Under the pieces are notes generated by a model. That model searched no databases, was not told the DNA's origin, and saw only the letters and a program-made list of their open reading frames with translations. DNA of 64,000 bases from NCBI RefSeq assembly GCF_024323335.1, contig NC_066584.1:236883494-236947493 (forward strand), written 5' to 3'. Below are positions 33,621 through 42,806 of this stretch, piece after piece. The stretch is from Lathyrus oleraceus. Taxonomy: Eukaryota > Streptophyta > Magnoliopsida > Fabales > Fabaceae. Each line of letters begins with the position of its first letter. The first letter of the stretch is position 1. A program made the translations under genes and the position numbers.

Positions 33621-35423
33621 ATGGCCCACTCAAATGAAAAAGATAGTTACAATGCTAAGCCTCTTGTTTTTGATGGAGAGAAGTTTGACTACTGGAAAGA
33701 TAGAATTGAAAGTTTCTTTCTGGGTTATGATGCTGACCTCTGGGACATTGTCACAGATGGATACACACCTCCAGTCTTAGAAGATGGAGCTGAAGTTCCC
33801 AGAAGTAAGATGTCAGATGATCAGAAAAGAGTTTTCAAGAATCATCACAAGGCCAGAACCATACTCCTAAATGCTATATCTTACAACGAGTATGAAAAGA
33901 TCACCAACAGAGAAACAGCCAAAGACATACTTGACTCTCTAAGGATGACTCATGAAGGAAACTCTCAAGTCAAAGAGACAAAGGCTCTGGCGCTTATCCA
34001 GAAATATGAAGCCTTCAAAATGGAAGATGATGAAGCCATAGAGGCAATGTTCTCTAGATTCCAAACTCTGATTGCAGGTCTCAAGGTTCTAGACAAAGGA
34101 TACACAACTGCAGACCATGTCAAAAAGATAATCAGAAGTCTGCCAAAGAAATGGAAACCCATGGTTACTGCTCTGAAGCTGTCAAAGGATCTGAACAATA
34201 TAAGTCTTGAAGAACTTGTCAGTTCCCTCAGAAGCCATGAGATAGAACTAGAGGAAGATGAGCCTCAGAAAAGGAACAAGTCTGTAGCATTGAAGTCCAG
34301 ACCTGAAAGACGCAAACCTGATAGAACCAAAGCTCTCCAGGCAGAAACTGAAGATGCTGACGACTCTGAACCAGAAGATTCTGATGATGAAGAAGAATTG
34401 TCCCTACTAACCAGAAGAGTTAAGCAACTCTGGAAAAAGAGGAACAACAACTTCAGAAGACCAAGACCCAGAGGGGATCGATCAGAATTAACTTCAAAAG
34501 GTAAATCTAACAAAGATATTACCTGTTATGAATGTAAAGAAACAGGTCATTACAGGAATGAATGCCCTAAGCTAAAGAAAGACAACTCTAGAAAAGAAAG
34601 CTTCAAGAAAAATACCTTCAGGACAAAGAAAGGACTGATGGCTACCTGGGATGATAGTGAATCTGGATCATCAGAATCTGACTCTGATGAACAGGCCAAT
34701 GTGGCACTTATGGCTACCACATCCAGGAGTAGCTCAGATGAAGAATCTGAAGAGGTATTTTCTGAACTTTCTCGATCTGATCTAGAATCTTGTTTGTCAG
34801 AAACTCTTAGCTCATATCAGAAATTAAAACAAAAGTTTAAAAACATTAAAGGCTGTCTTAAAGTAAAATTTGAAGAATGTAGTGAACTTGAGATAACAAT
34901 TCTAGCACGAGAAGATACCATTAGATCTTTAACATTAGAAAGAGATGGAGCAAAGAGAAAAAGCTTAGAATTAGAGGAAGCGTTGTCTCAAGCACCACAA
35001 ACTTCAAATAAAATAATTTATAAATACGAAAAAGCCTTTCAAGAATTTCTGAAAAATGGGATAGATAGGAGTATTATGGCATCCATGATTTATGGAGTCA
35101 GTCAGAACAATAAAAAGGGAATTGGGTATGATCCTAAGGAAGATAAAACTTCTACCAGTGACCAACTTAAATCTCCCTTTTCATATCATTACACACACAC
35201 ACAAGAACAAAAATTTAAAAATGCTAGAAAACCCAAAGTTATAAGAAACTCTGGGAAAACTAATCTGAAAGGACCCAAGAGATTCTGGGTACCAAAAGAT
35301 AAGATTGTGTATGTTGCAGATATCCTATGCAGCAAAGTTCAGACACCAGTCATGGTACCTGGACTCTGGATGCTCGCGACACATGACGGGAAGAAAGTCT
35401 ATGTTCCAAAGTCTGGAACTTAA
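33621..35423 (+). CDS. SIRE Gag
   Basis: A 600-residue Gag polyprotein starting at an ATG 68 bases after the PBS. The N-terminal half is the copia-type capsid domain (F-D-G-E-K-F-D-Y-W-K and the helices around Y-E-A-F-K-M-E-D-D-E-A-I-E). An acidic stretch follows, then a zinc knuckle C-Y-E-C-x4-G-H-x4-C from residue 302 that binds RNA. The C-terminal 200 residues contain a coiled coil (350-470). The last 50 codons (35269-35423) overlap the start of Pol, which lies in the +1 frame, so Gag here ends with a tail that reads through the protease region out of frame. A related tail is seen at the right window edge (63775-64000). Confidence 0.93.
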   Translation: MAHSNEKDSYNAKPLVFDGEKFDYWKDRIESFFLGYDADLWDIVTDGYTPPVLEDGAEVPRSKMSDDQKRVFKNHHKARTILLNAISYNEYEKITNRETAKDILDSLRMTHEGNSQVKETKALALIQKYEAFKMEDDEAIEAMFSRFQTLIAGLKVLDKGYTTADHVKKIIRSLPKKWKPMVTALKLSKDLNNISLEELVSSLRSHEIELEEDEPQKRNKSVALKSRPERRKPDRTKALQAETEDADDSEPEDSDDEEELSLLTRRVKQLWKKRNNNFRRPRPRGDRSELTSKGKSNKDITCYECKETGHYRNECPKLKKDNSRKESFKKNTFRTKKGLMATWDDSESGSSESDSDEQANVALMATTSRSSSDEESEEVFSELSRSDLESCLSETLSSYQKLKQKFKNIKGCLKVKFEECSELEITILAREDTIRSLTLERDGAKRKSLELEEALSQAPQTSNKIIYKYEKAFQEFLKNGIDRSIMASMIYGVSQNNKKGIGYDPKEDKTSTSDQLKSPFSYHYTHTQEQKFKNARKPKVIRNSGKTNLKGPKRFWVPKDKIVYVADILCSKVQTPVMVPGLWMLATHDGKKVYVPKSGT

Positions 35424-38391
35424 AGACGCTGGGTTTGTAGGTTTCGGAGGAGATCAGAAAGGAAGGATCAGAGGCTCCGGAACTATTGGTAATGGTACTC
35501 TTCCCTCTATATCGGATGTCCTTTACGTAGAAGGATTGATGCATAACTTGTTATCCATAAGTCAATTAAGTGATAACGGTTATGATGTAATCTTTAATCA
35601 AAAAACATGTAAAGCCATTAATCAGAATGATGGCTCTGTCCTTTTCACAGGCAAGAGGAAAAACAACATTTATAAAATTAATCTTTCTGATTTAAAAGAA
35701 CAAAATGTTAAATGTCTGATGTCGGTTCACGAAGAGCAATGGGTATGGCATAGACGCTTGGGCCACATTAGCATGAGGAAACTTTCTCAGCTAACTAAAC
35801 TCGAGTTAGTCAGAGGCCTACCTAAACTGAAGTTTTCTTCAGATGCTCTGTGTGAAGCATGTCAGAAAGGAAAATTTTCAAAAACATCTTTTAAAAAGAA
35901 AAATGTTGTTTCTGCCTCTAAGCCTCTGGAACTTCTCCACATTGACTTATTTGGTCCTGTGAAAACAGCATCAGTCAATGGAAAGAAGTATGGACTAGTC
36001 ATTGTTGATGATTACAGTCGCTGGACATGGGTGAAATTCCTAAAGCACAAGAGTGAGTCTCACTCTGTATTCACTAGTTTCTGCTCCAAGGTGCAAAAAG
36101 AATTTGATGCTAAAATCGTTAGAGTCAGAAGTGATCATGGTGGAGAATTTGAAAACAAAGATTTTGAAGAATTATTTGACTCTAATGGAATATCCCATGA
36201 TTTCTCCTGCCCTAGAACTCCACAACAAAATGGAGTTGTAGAGAGGAAGAATAGGACACTCCAAGAAATGGCCAGAACCATGATCAATGAAACTAATGTG
36301 GCAAAGCACTTCTGGGCAGAAGCTGTAAATACAGCGTGTTACATTCAGAATAGAATCTCTATAAGACCTATTCTGGAAAAGACTCCCTATGAACTGTGTA
36401 AAGGAAGAAAACCAAACATTTCATATTTTCATCCTTTTGGATGTTCTTGCTTTATTTTAAACACTAAAGAACATCTGAACAAGTTTGATTCCAAAGCACA
36501 GAAAGGTATTATGTTAGGATACTCAGAACGCTCTAAAGGCTACAGAGTATACAACACAGAAACCAAAATTGTAGAAGAATCAATTCATGTCAGATTTGAT
36601 GATAAGCTTGACCCTGAAAAGTCAAAGCTAGTTGAAAATTTTGCAGATTTAGAAATCACTCTTGCAGGATCTGATAAAACTCCAGAAGCAACTGTCACTC
36701 AGAACTCTGAAGAAATTAAAACCCCAGAAATCCCAAAGAAAGTTAAAAGTCGTATCAACGTATCTGAAGATTTGATTCTGGGAAACAAGGACGAACCTGT
36801 CAGAACCAGATCTACCTTCAGGACCTCTGAAGATACTCCTCTGGGACTAGTGTCTCTGATTGAGCCTATGTCCTGTGATGAAGCACTTCAAGATAACGAC
36901 TGGGTTTCAGCCATGCAAGAAGAATTAGATCAATTCACAAAGAATGATGTCTGGGATCTTGTTCCAAAGCCCAGAGGCACTCACGTTATTGGAACCAGAT
37001 GGGTATTCAGAAACAAGCTGAATGAGAAAGGAGAAGTCGTCAGAAACAAAGCTCGACTGGTAGCTCAAGGTTATAGTCAACAAGAAGGTATTGATTATAA
37101 TGAAACTTTTGCTCCAGTCGCAAGGTTAGAATCTATTCGTCTTCTTGTATCTTTTGCTATTAATCATTCTATTAAATTATATCAAATGGATGTCAAGAGT
37201 GCATTCCTTAATGGTTATATATCAGAAGAAGTGTATGTCAACCAACCTCCAGGTTTTGAAAATCCAAACTTTCCAGAACATGTTTTTAAACTTAAAAAAT
37301 CTTTATATGGACTTAAACAAGCTCCCAGAGCTTGGTATGAACGTTTAAGCAATTTTCTTCTGGAACACAATTTTATCAGAGGGAAAGTTGACTCCACACT
37401 TTTCTGTAAGAACCTTAACAATGATCTCATGATATGCCAGATATACGTTGATGACATTATTTTTGGTTCAGTTAACGCCTCTGTTTGTCAAGAATTCTCT
37501 AAGTTAATGCAGGCAGAATTTGAAATGAGTCTAATGCAAGAACTAAAGTTCTTTCTGGGAATTCAAATTAACCAAACTTCAGAAGTTACATATGTTCATC
37601 AAAGCAAATATATTAAAGATGTTCTGAAGAAATTTGACATGGCTAACTGCAACTCTGCAAAAACTCCAATGCATCCAACATGCATTCTTGAAAAAGAAGA
37701 AGTAAGCTCAAAGGTTTGTCAGAAGCTCTATCGAGGTATGATAGGCTCTCTTCTCTATCTGACTGCTACTCGTCCTGATATTCTCTTTAGTGTCTGTCTC
37801 TGTGCCAGATTCCAATCAAATCCTAGAGAATCTCATTTAACAGCAGTTAAGAGAATTCTTAAGTATCTGAAAGGAACTCCTAACCTGGGCCTGATGTATA
37901 AGAAAACATCAGAGTATAGACTTTCTGGTTACTGTGATGCAGATTATGCAGGAGATAGACTAGAACGAAAAAGCACATCTGGAAATTGCCAGCTTCTGGG
38001 AAACAATCTAATCTCCTGGGCTAGCAAAAGACAGTCAACTATCGCTCTATCAACTGCAGAAGCAGAATATATCTCAGCATCACTGTGCACAACTCAGATG
38101 CTCTGGATGAAGCATCAGTTAGAAGATCTGCAAATTTTTGAGAGTAACATTCCTATCTTCTGTGATAATACTGCTGCCATTTGTCTAAGTAAGAATCCCA
38201 TTCTACATTCCAGAGCTAAACACATTGAAATAAAACATCATTTTATCAGAGACTATGTTCAGAAAGGGATAGTAACATTGAAGTTCATTGATACAGATCA
38301 TCAATGGGCAGATATCTTTACTAAGCCTCTAGCTGAAGATAGATTTCTTTTTATCCTAGAAAATCTGAACATTCAAAATTGCCCAGAATGA
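35269..38391 (+). CDS. SIRE Pol: protease, integrase, RT, RNase H
   Basis: The frame is open from 35269, after a TGA, to the TGA at 38391. No good ATG precedes the protease, so Pol must be reached from Gag by a +1 shift, or by splicing. Counting from 35305, the aspartic protease site is W-Y-L-D-S-G near residue 20. The integrase has an H-H-C-C finger (H-R-R-L-G-H, C-E-A-C) and the triad D214, D277, E313 (DD35E). The RT carries Q-M-D-V-K-S-A-F-L-N-G and Y-V-D-D at 714. The RNase H has Y-C-D-A-D-Y-A-G, the E of S-T-A-E-A-E-Y and F-C-D-N-T-A-A. All catalytic residues are present and no stop interrupts. It is probably functional if expressed. Confidence 0.93.
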   Translation, partial: KDPRDSGYQKIRLCMLQISYAAKFRHQSWYLDSGCSRHMTGRKSMFQSLELKDAGFVGFGGDQKGRIRGSGTIGNGTLPSISDVLYVEGLMHNLLSISQLSDNGYDVIFNQKTCKAINQNDGSVLFTGKRKNNIYKINLSDLKEQNVKCLMSVHEEQWVWHRRLGHISMRKLSQLTKLELVRGLPKLKFSSDALCEACQKGKFSKTSFKKKNVVSASKPLELLHIDLFGPVKTASVNGKKYGLVIVDDYSRWTWVKFLKHKSESHSVFTSFCSKVQKEFDAKIVRVRSDHGGEFENKDFEELFDSNGISHDFSCPRTPQQNGVVERKNRTLQEMARTMINETNVAKHFWAEAVNTACYIQNRISIRPILEKTPYELCKGRKPNISYFHPFGCSCFILNTKEHLNKFDSKAQKGIMLGYSERSKGYRVYNTETKIVEESIHVRFDDKLDPEKSKLVENFADLEITLAGSDKTPEATVTQNSEEIKTPEIPKKVKSRINVSEDLILGNKDEPVRTRSTFRTSEDTPLGLVSLIEPMSCDEALQDNDWVSAMQEELDQFTKNDVWDLVPKPRGTHVIGTRWVFRNKLNEKGEVVRNKARLVAQGYSQQEGIDYNETFAPVARLESIRLLVSFAINHSIKLYQMDVKSAFLNGYISEEVYVNQPPGFENPNFPEHVFKLKKSLYGLKQAPRAWYERLSNFLLEHNFIRGKVDSTLFCKNLNNDLMICQIYVDDIIFGSVNASVCQEFSKLMQAEFEMSLMQELKFFLGIQINQTSEVTYVHQSKYIKDVLKKFDMANCNSAKTPMHPTCILEKEEVSSKVCQKLYRGMIGSLLYLTATRPDILFSVCLCARFQSNPRESHLTAVKRILKYLKGTPNLGLMYKKTSEYRLSGYCDADYAGDRLERKSTSGNCQLLGNNLISWASKRQSTIALSTAEAEYISASLCTTQMLWMKHQLEDLQIFESNIPIFCDNTAAICLSKNPILHSRAKHIEIKHHFIRDYVQKGIVTLKFIDTDHQWADIFTKPLAEDRFLFILENLNIQNCPE

Positions 38392-38881
38392 AGTGTGGCT
38401 CTGAAAATGTAAAATGAGACTCTGACATAAACAAATGTTCTTCTGCCTCTGACTCTGATACTTCTACAAGTTAAGAAGATATCTGAGTTAGAAATCTCCA
38501 GGAACCAATCCTTTGGTATTCCTGAAGATCAGATACATCAACACGTGGAGCACTTAGCGTCTAACTTTAGAACTTCTAGACAGCTGTCCAGAAGATAATC
38601 AAAGGTCAGACGTTTGAAGATCTCCTCGAGCAGTGTGCATATTGTTGGGATTAGACGTTCATTAATTAGCTTTAATCATTTCTCCCCCAAGCGTGCTTAC
38701 TTGAGCTCTGTGCTAACGCAATTTTGTGTGTCGTTTTGCATGTGTTTTAACTTAGGGTATTTAAACACTTTTCTCACTTTTCACACACTTATCACTCTCA
38801 CTCACTCTAAAACCCTAAACCTCTCTGAAGCATTCTCTGAAAAACTCCTCATCTTCATCAATCTTCATCTTCTTATTCACC
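38392..38881 (+). other. SIRE pol-env spacer
   Basis: 490 bp without a gene between the Pol stop and the next ORF. The last 100 bp are rich in CT and CACTCTC words and resemble a plant 5' leader (TCATCTTCATCAATC), so the following ORF may be translated from its own RNA. That is inference. Confidence 0.5.
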
Positions 38882-41314
38882 ATGGACGCTCAACAACAAG
38901 AAGTCTTTAACTTTTCTCAACAAATGGAATCAAGCTCAACTGCTCAAACTTCAAGCATTCCAACTCCAACTGTTACAGGAGTCTCCATCACCCCAGTTTA
39001 CAAAGAACCCCATATCCTTGATCGTTTACCTCACATCAACCTATCAACTCCCTTTGAGGGTTTGGATGTGTTATGTGAAACACTGGTGGACTTTGACAAC
39101 TTGAGAAGAAATGGAGTGGATCTTACTGAAGAACTTCGTCAACAAGGTTGGGGAAACTACTTCCAAAGGCTCTATGGTCCTGTTTACCCACTTCTCATCA
39201 AGGAGTTCTGGAGATTTGCAGATGCTGATGACCATTTCATCGTCTCTTTTGTTTTGGGGGTAAAGATTGTAATCACTGAAGAATCAATTGCTTCCTTATT
39301 GAACATGGAGAAAGATGGAGGAAAAAGGATTTACAACATCAACCCAAGATCAAGGCGCGTTGCTGAAGTAATCAATCCAACAATCTTCAAACCCAACACT
39401 GAAGGAAATCCTTCAAAGAACAAAGAGTTGCATCAGAACCTCAGAGTGTGGCTCAAGATCATTCTGGGAACTATTCACCACCGTCCAGCCTCTAACTCCT
39501 CTGACTACATCAATGCAGATCAGAAATGCATTCTGTATTGCATTCAGAAGGGTGTGAAGATCTGCCTTCCTGCACTTCTCTTCAGATATCTCAGAGATTC
39601 TGTCAGAGAGACCAGAAACAACATGAAGCCCAGATCCTACATCCCTCTGGGAAGATTGTTATCTGATGTTTTCATCGAGAATGGGCTGGTAGATCATCTG
39701 GAGAAGGCCAAGCTGATGCTAGATCTGGCAATAGATACTAGGAAGCCTCTGAACGCCAGAAATCTCAAGAGTATGGGAATAATAAAGAAGATTCAAGTCA
39801 GACCCACGCTGGACACATCATGGGATTCCTTGAAAGATCAGAGGAAGCTGCCTCATGGTCTTGCTAGGTTCTACAAGAATGAACCCAGAGATGCGGTTGC
39901 TATCTATCTTAATCGTCTGCTGGATGAAGGTGTTGACATATCTGATTTCAGCCTCGACGATTGTCTAGATTCAGAAGAAGACTTCGTCAGATACAAGAGA
40001 GGTCTCTCTGAGAAGAAGATAACATCCCAGGCGAAGAAGGCAAGACTTGGAGAATCTTCTGGAAGCAGATCTCTAACTCCTCTAAAAATTTCTACTGGTA
40101 CGTCTGTTCCTCCTATTTCCTCTGAACCTCTGATGGTTTCCTCTACTCCTTCCTCTAATCCTCTCCCAACACCACCCATTTATACAACCTCTGAAATCCC
40201 ACCTTCAACCACCAGAACCTCACAACCTTCACCAATTTTAAATATCACCCGTACATTCATACCTCCTTCTAAACCTGAACAAATGCACCAAAGCACTTCC
40301 TCTTCATCATCCTCAGAACCAGAATCACCCCCATACCTTTCTATCTCCTCTGACCAAGATTACTCTGACCCTGACTCTCCAACCTTAGCCCAAATTCACG
40401 CTCAAAACCTTGCTTCACAACAACAAACACAAACACAATCTGAAGCAACTTCACCTCCACCAGAACAAACAACCAACATTACTTCTGAAGACCAACCCTC
40501 TGAAACTCAACCCTCTGACCTCCACACCTCTGATATCCCACCTTCAAACATCTCCGCTGAATCTGAACCATTAGACTTAAACCCTCTTTACGCTTCACCC
40601 CAAAGATCTGAACCTCAACCTGAATCAGAAACTGAACCAGAACCTCTAACTCTAAATCTCAGCCCTCCAACATCTCCACCTCATACCTTTGAACCTGACC
40701 TTTCTATACCTACCCTTGAGGAAGCCATCATGCTGGTTGCAGGGGCTTCAGTACAAAAGGTCAAGTCTCTGACCACTAACTCTGAAGTCAGTGATGATCC
40801 TGACTCTGTAAGGACACACTAGAACAGAGTCATTGGCTGGATGACCTCTGAGGCTTTTAGACTGAAGAACATCTCTGAACAAGTCAGAAATGGCTACATC
40901 AGAGATGCTGAGGCAAGACTCCAGGAAAGACTTGCACGCGAAGCTGAAGCCAGAAGGCTAGAGGAAGAGAGATTAGCAAGAGAAGCTGAAGAAGAGGCTA
41001 GAAGGCTGGAAGAAGAAAGAGCAAGGGAAGCTGAAATCCTAAGGTTAAAGGAAGCTGAAGCTAAGGCTCTGGCGGATGCAGAAGCACAAGCTGCTGCTGA
41101 AGCTGAAGCGCAGGCTGCTGCTGAAGCACAACAGGCTCTGACTCTGGGGGAGTCCTCTTCTGTTATCCCTATGGTTCTTCAGACTCTGAAAGAACTTAAG
41201 CAAGATCAGAATGAACTCCGTGCCAGAATGGATAAGCAAGACACTGTCAACGACAACATTCAGAACATGTTGGCTATGTTGCTTCAGAGAATGCCTCCGC
41301 CTCCGAACCCTTAG
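38882..41314 (+). CDS. SIRE env-position ORF, interrupted by one TAG
   Basis: The third ORF typical of SIRE-lineage elements. The ATG at 38882 lies in ACCATGG context. The N-terminal 370 residues form a globular domain (L-T-E-E-L-R-Q-Q-G-W, Y-G-P-V-Y-P, L-I-K-E-F-W, L-G-R-L-L-S-D-V-F) that I recognise as a plant-transposon protein domain of unknown role. A Pro/Ser/Thr-rich stretch of about 250 residues follows. A TAG at 40820-40822 ends the first 646 residues; the same frame continues to 41314 with a long Ala/Glu/Arg coiled coil and a Pro-rich end. No signal peptide or fusion-like segment is visible, so an envelope role is unproven. The TAG may be a recent nonsense mutation or a readthrough stop. 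Confidence 0.85.
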
Positions 41315-41737
41315 GCACTTAGGATATTTTTTTGCTTGCCTGTTGTTTTGTTTTGCTTTTCTCTGAATCTGATGTTTTCCTGTTCTTGTTGCCTTTGTGC
41401 TTTTATCTGAATACAATGTTTTTCTCTTCAATTATTTATTTTTGCTATGTCTTTTTGATTCTGACAAAAAGGGGGAGAAGTCATTAATAGCTCTGATGAA
41501 AATATTGTCTAATACCTTAAGCATTCTGCAACATATTTTTCTTAAAAATAAATTTATCTAACCTGGACTTAAGAAATTGCAGAAGGTATCAAGAAACCTC
41601 TTTACTTAGAAGCTCTGGTAAGAACTTCTGAACTCCCTAGCACTATCTCAGGGGGAGCTCTTGTCTATCTGATCTGATATTTTATATGTTTCATCTGCTA
41701 ATTAAGATTGTTTTGTCATCATCAACAAGGGGGAGAT
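41315..41737 (+). other. SIRE 3' untranslated region with polypurine tract
   Basis: No gene. Three purine runs with a GGGGGAG core stand at about 41466, 41651 and 41728. The last (ACAAGGGGGAGATT) directly precedes the 3' LTR and is the expected plus-strand primer site. Confidence 0.8.
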
Positions 41738-42806
41738 TGTAAGAACAAAAATTGTTCTACAACAGATTCCTTGATTTTGATGATAACAAAGGATGAAACC
41801 AAAAATGGCACCCTAACAAAAAGTTTCTAAGTGTGCAGGATTCTAAAGAAAGAAGGAAGAAATCTGATGATGTCATCAGATACAGAACCAGATCAGATAC
41901 AAATTATCAGAAGATAAGAAGCATCTGAAGTAGAAACATGTTCAAGAAAGTTTAACTCTAAGCTAAACAGCAAAGTATCAGAAGCATCTGAACAAGAAGT
42001 AAGCTCTAGAAGTTCTGACTCTGATCAACGCCATCTCTAAACTCCAGAACTTATCAGCGCTATCTGAAGAATCCATCAGAAGCAAGACTCCAAGATTCTC
42101 AGATACACAAAGACTCTGATCATGGAATTGCTAATCATGAAAGAGTAACATTAAAGTCAAGTAAAGATTTGCAAATGGATTTCCTAAAACAGAAAGAGAC
42201 GTTAATCTCCAATTTCAATAAAGAAGATACTATATGTGGTAAGTAGTCATCTCAAGGAGAGAAAGTTATCCTGCAGAAGCTATTTATGTTATGGCGTAAA
42301 ATCATCTTATTACTCATCAGTTTCAACTACTACCTCACTGATCTATATAAAGGACTGCAAATCAACATTCAGCACAACACACATATAAGGAAAAATTATA
42401 CTGAAACATCAACGCTCAAGAAAACACTCTTGCTCTCTAAATCTTCACGAAGCTTTTGCTTATAACGTGAAACACTTTGTTCTTACTATTGTAATACTTG
42501 CTTATCTTAGAAGCACTCTAGATTACATAAATCTTTTATCTATTGTTTGTTTATTTCCTCAAGTGACTCTGTGTAGTCTGTATACTTGAGAGGACTAAGA
42601 GATCTTTCTCTTAGACGTTGTTTGTAATCTTTCAAGATTAGTGGATTAAGTCCTTGTTGAAGGCGAAATCACCTTGGCCGGGTGGACTGGAGTAGCTTTG
42701 TGTTATAAGCGAACCAGTATAAAATCATTGTGTGGTTTTCATTTTGAAAAAGCGCTTATTTTTCCAAACAATTCAAACCCCCCCTTTCTTGTTTTTCTCA
42801 CCTTCA
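41738..42806 (+). repeat. SIRE 3' LTR (1,069 bp)
   Basis: Differs from the 5' LTR at four positions that I can find (CTGAGC/CTAAGC, AACGTT/AACATT, CCGGATGG/CCGGGTGG, AGCTCTG/AGCTTTG) and has an extra AT in ACACACATATAAGG. Confidence 0.95.

Larger units (their letters stand above)
32472..42806 (+). mobile_element. Complete SIRE/Maximus-type Ty1/copia retrotransposon
   Basis: A 10,335-bp element with LTRs at 32472-33538 and 41738-42806 and 5-bp target duplications TTACT on both sides (32467-32471, 42807-42811). It has an initiator-Met PBS, gag, pol in copia order (protease, integrase, RT, RNase H), a long env-position ORF and a polypurine tract. By eye the LTRs differ by four transitions and one 2-bp indel, so the insertion is recent. 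Pol is undamaged; the gag/pol frame overlap and one TAG in the last ORF are the only oddities. It splits the LTR of Ogre copy 3. Confidence 0.95.

Noticed and set aside
40841..41314. Separate small coiled-coil gene
   Set aside because: It is in the same frame as the SIRE env-position ORF and only separated by one TAG, so it is the C-terminus of that ORF.
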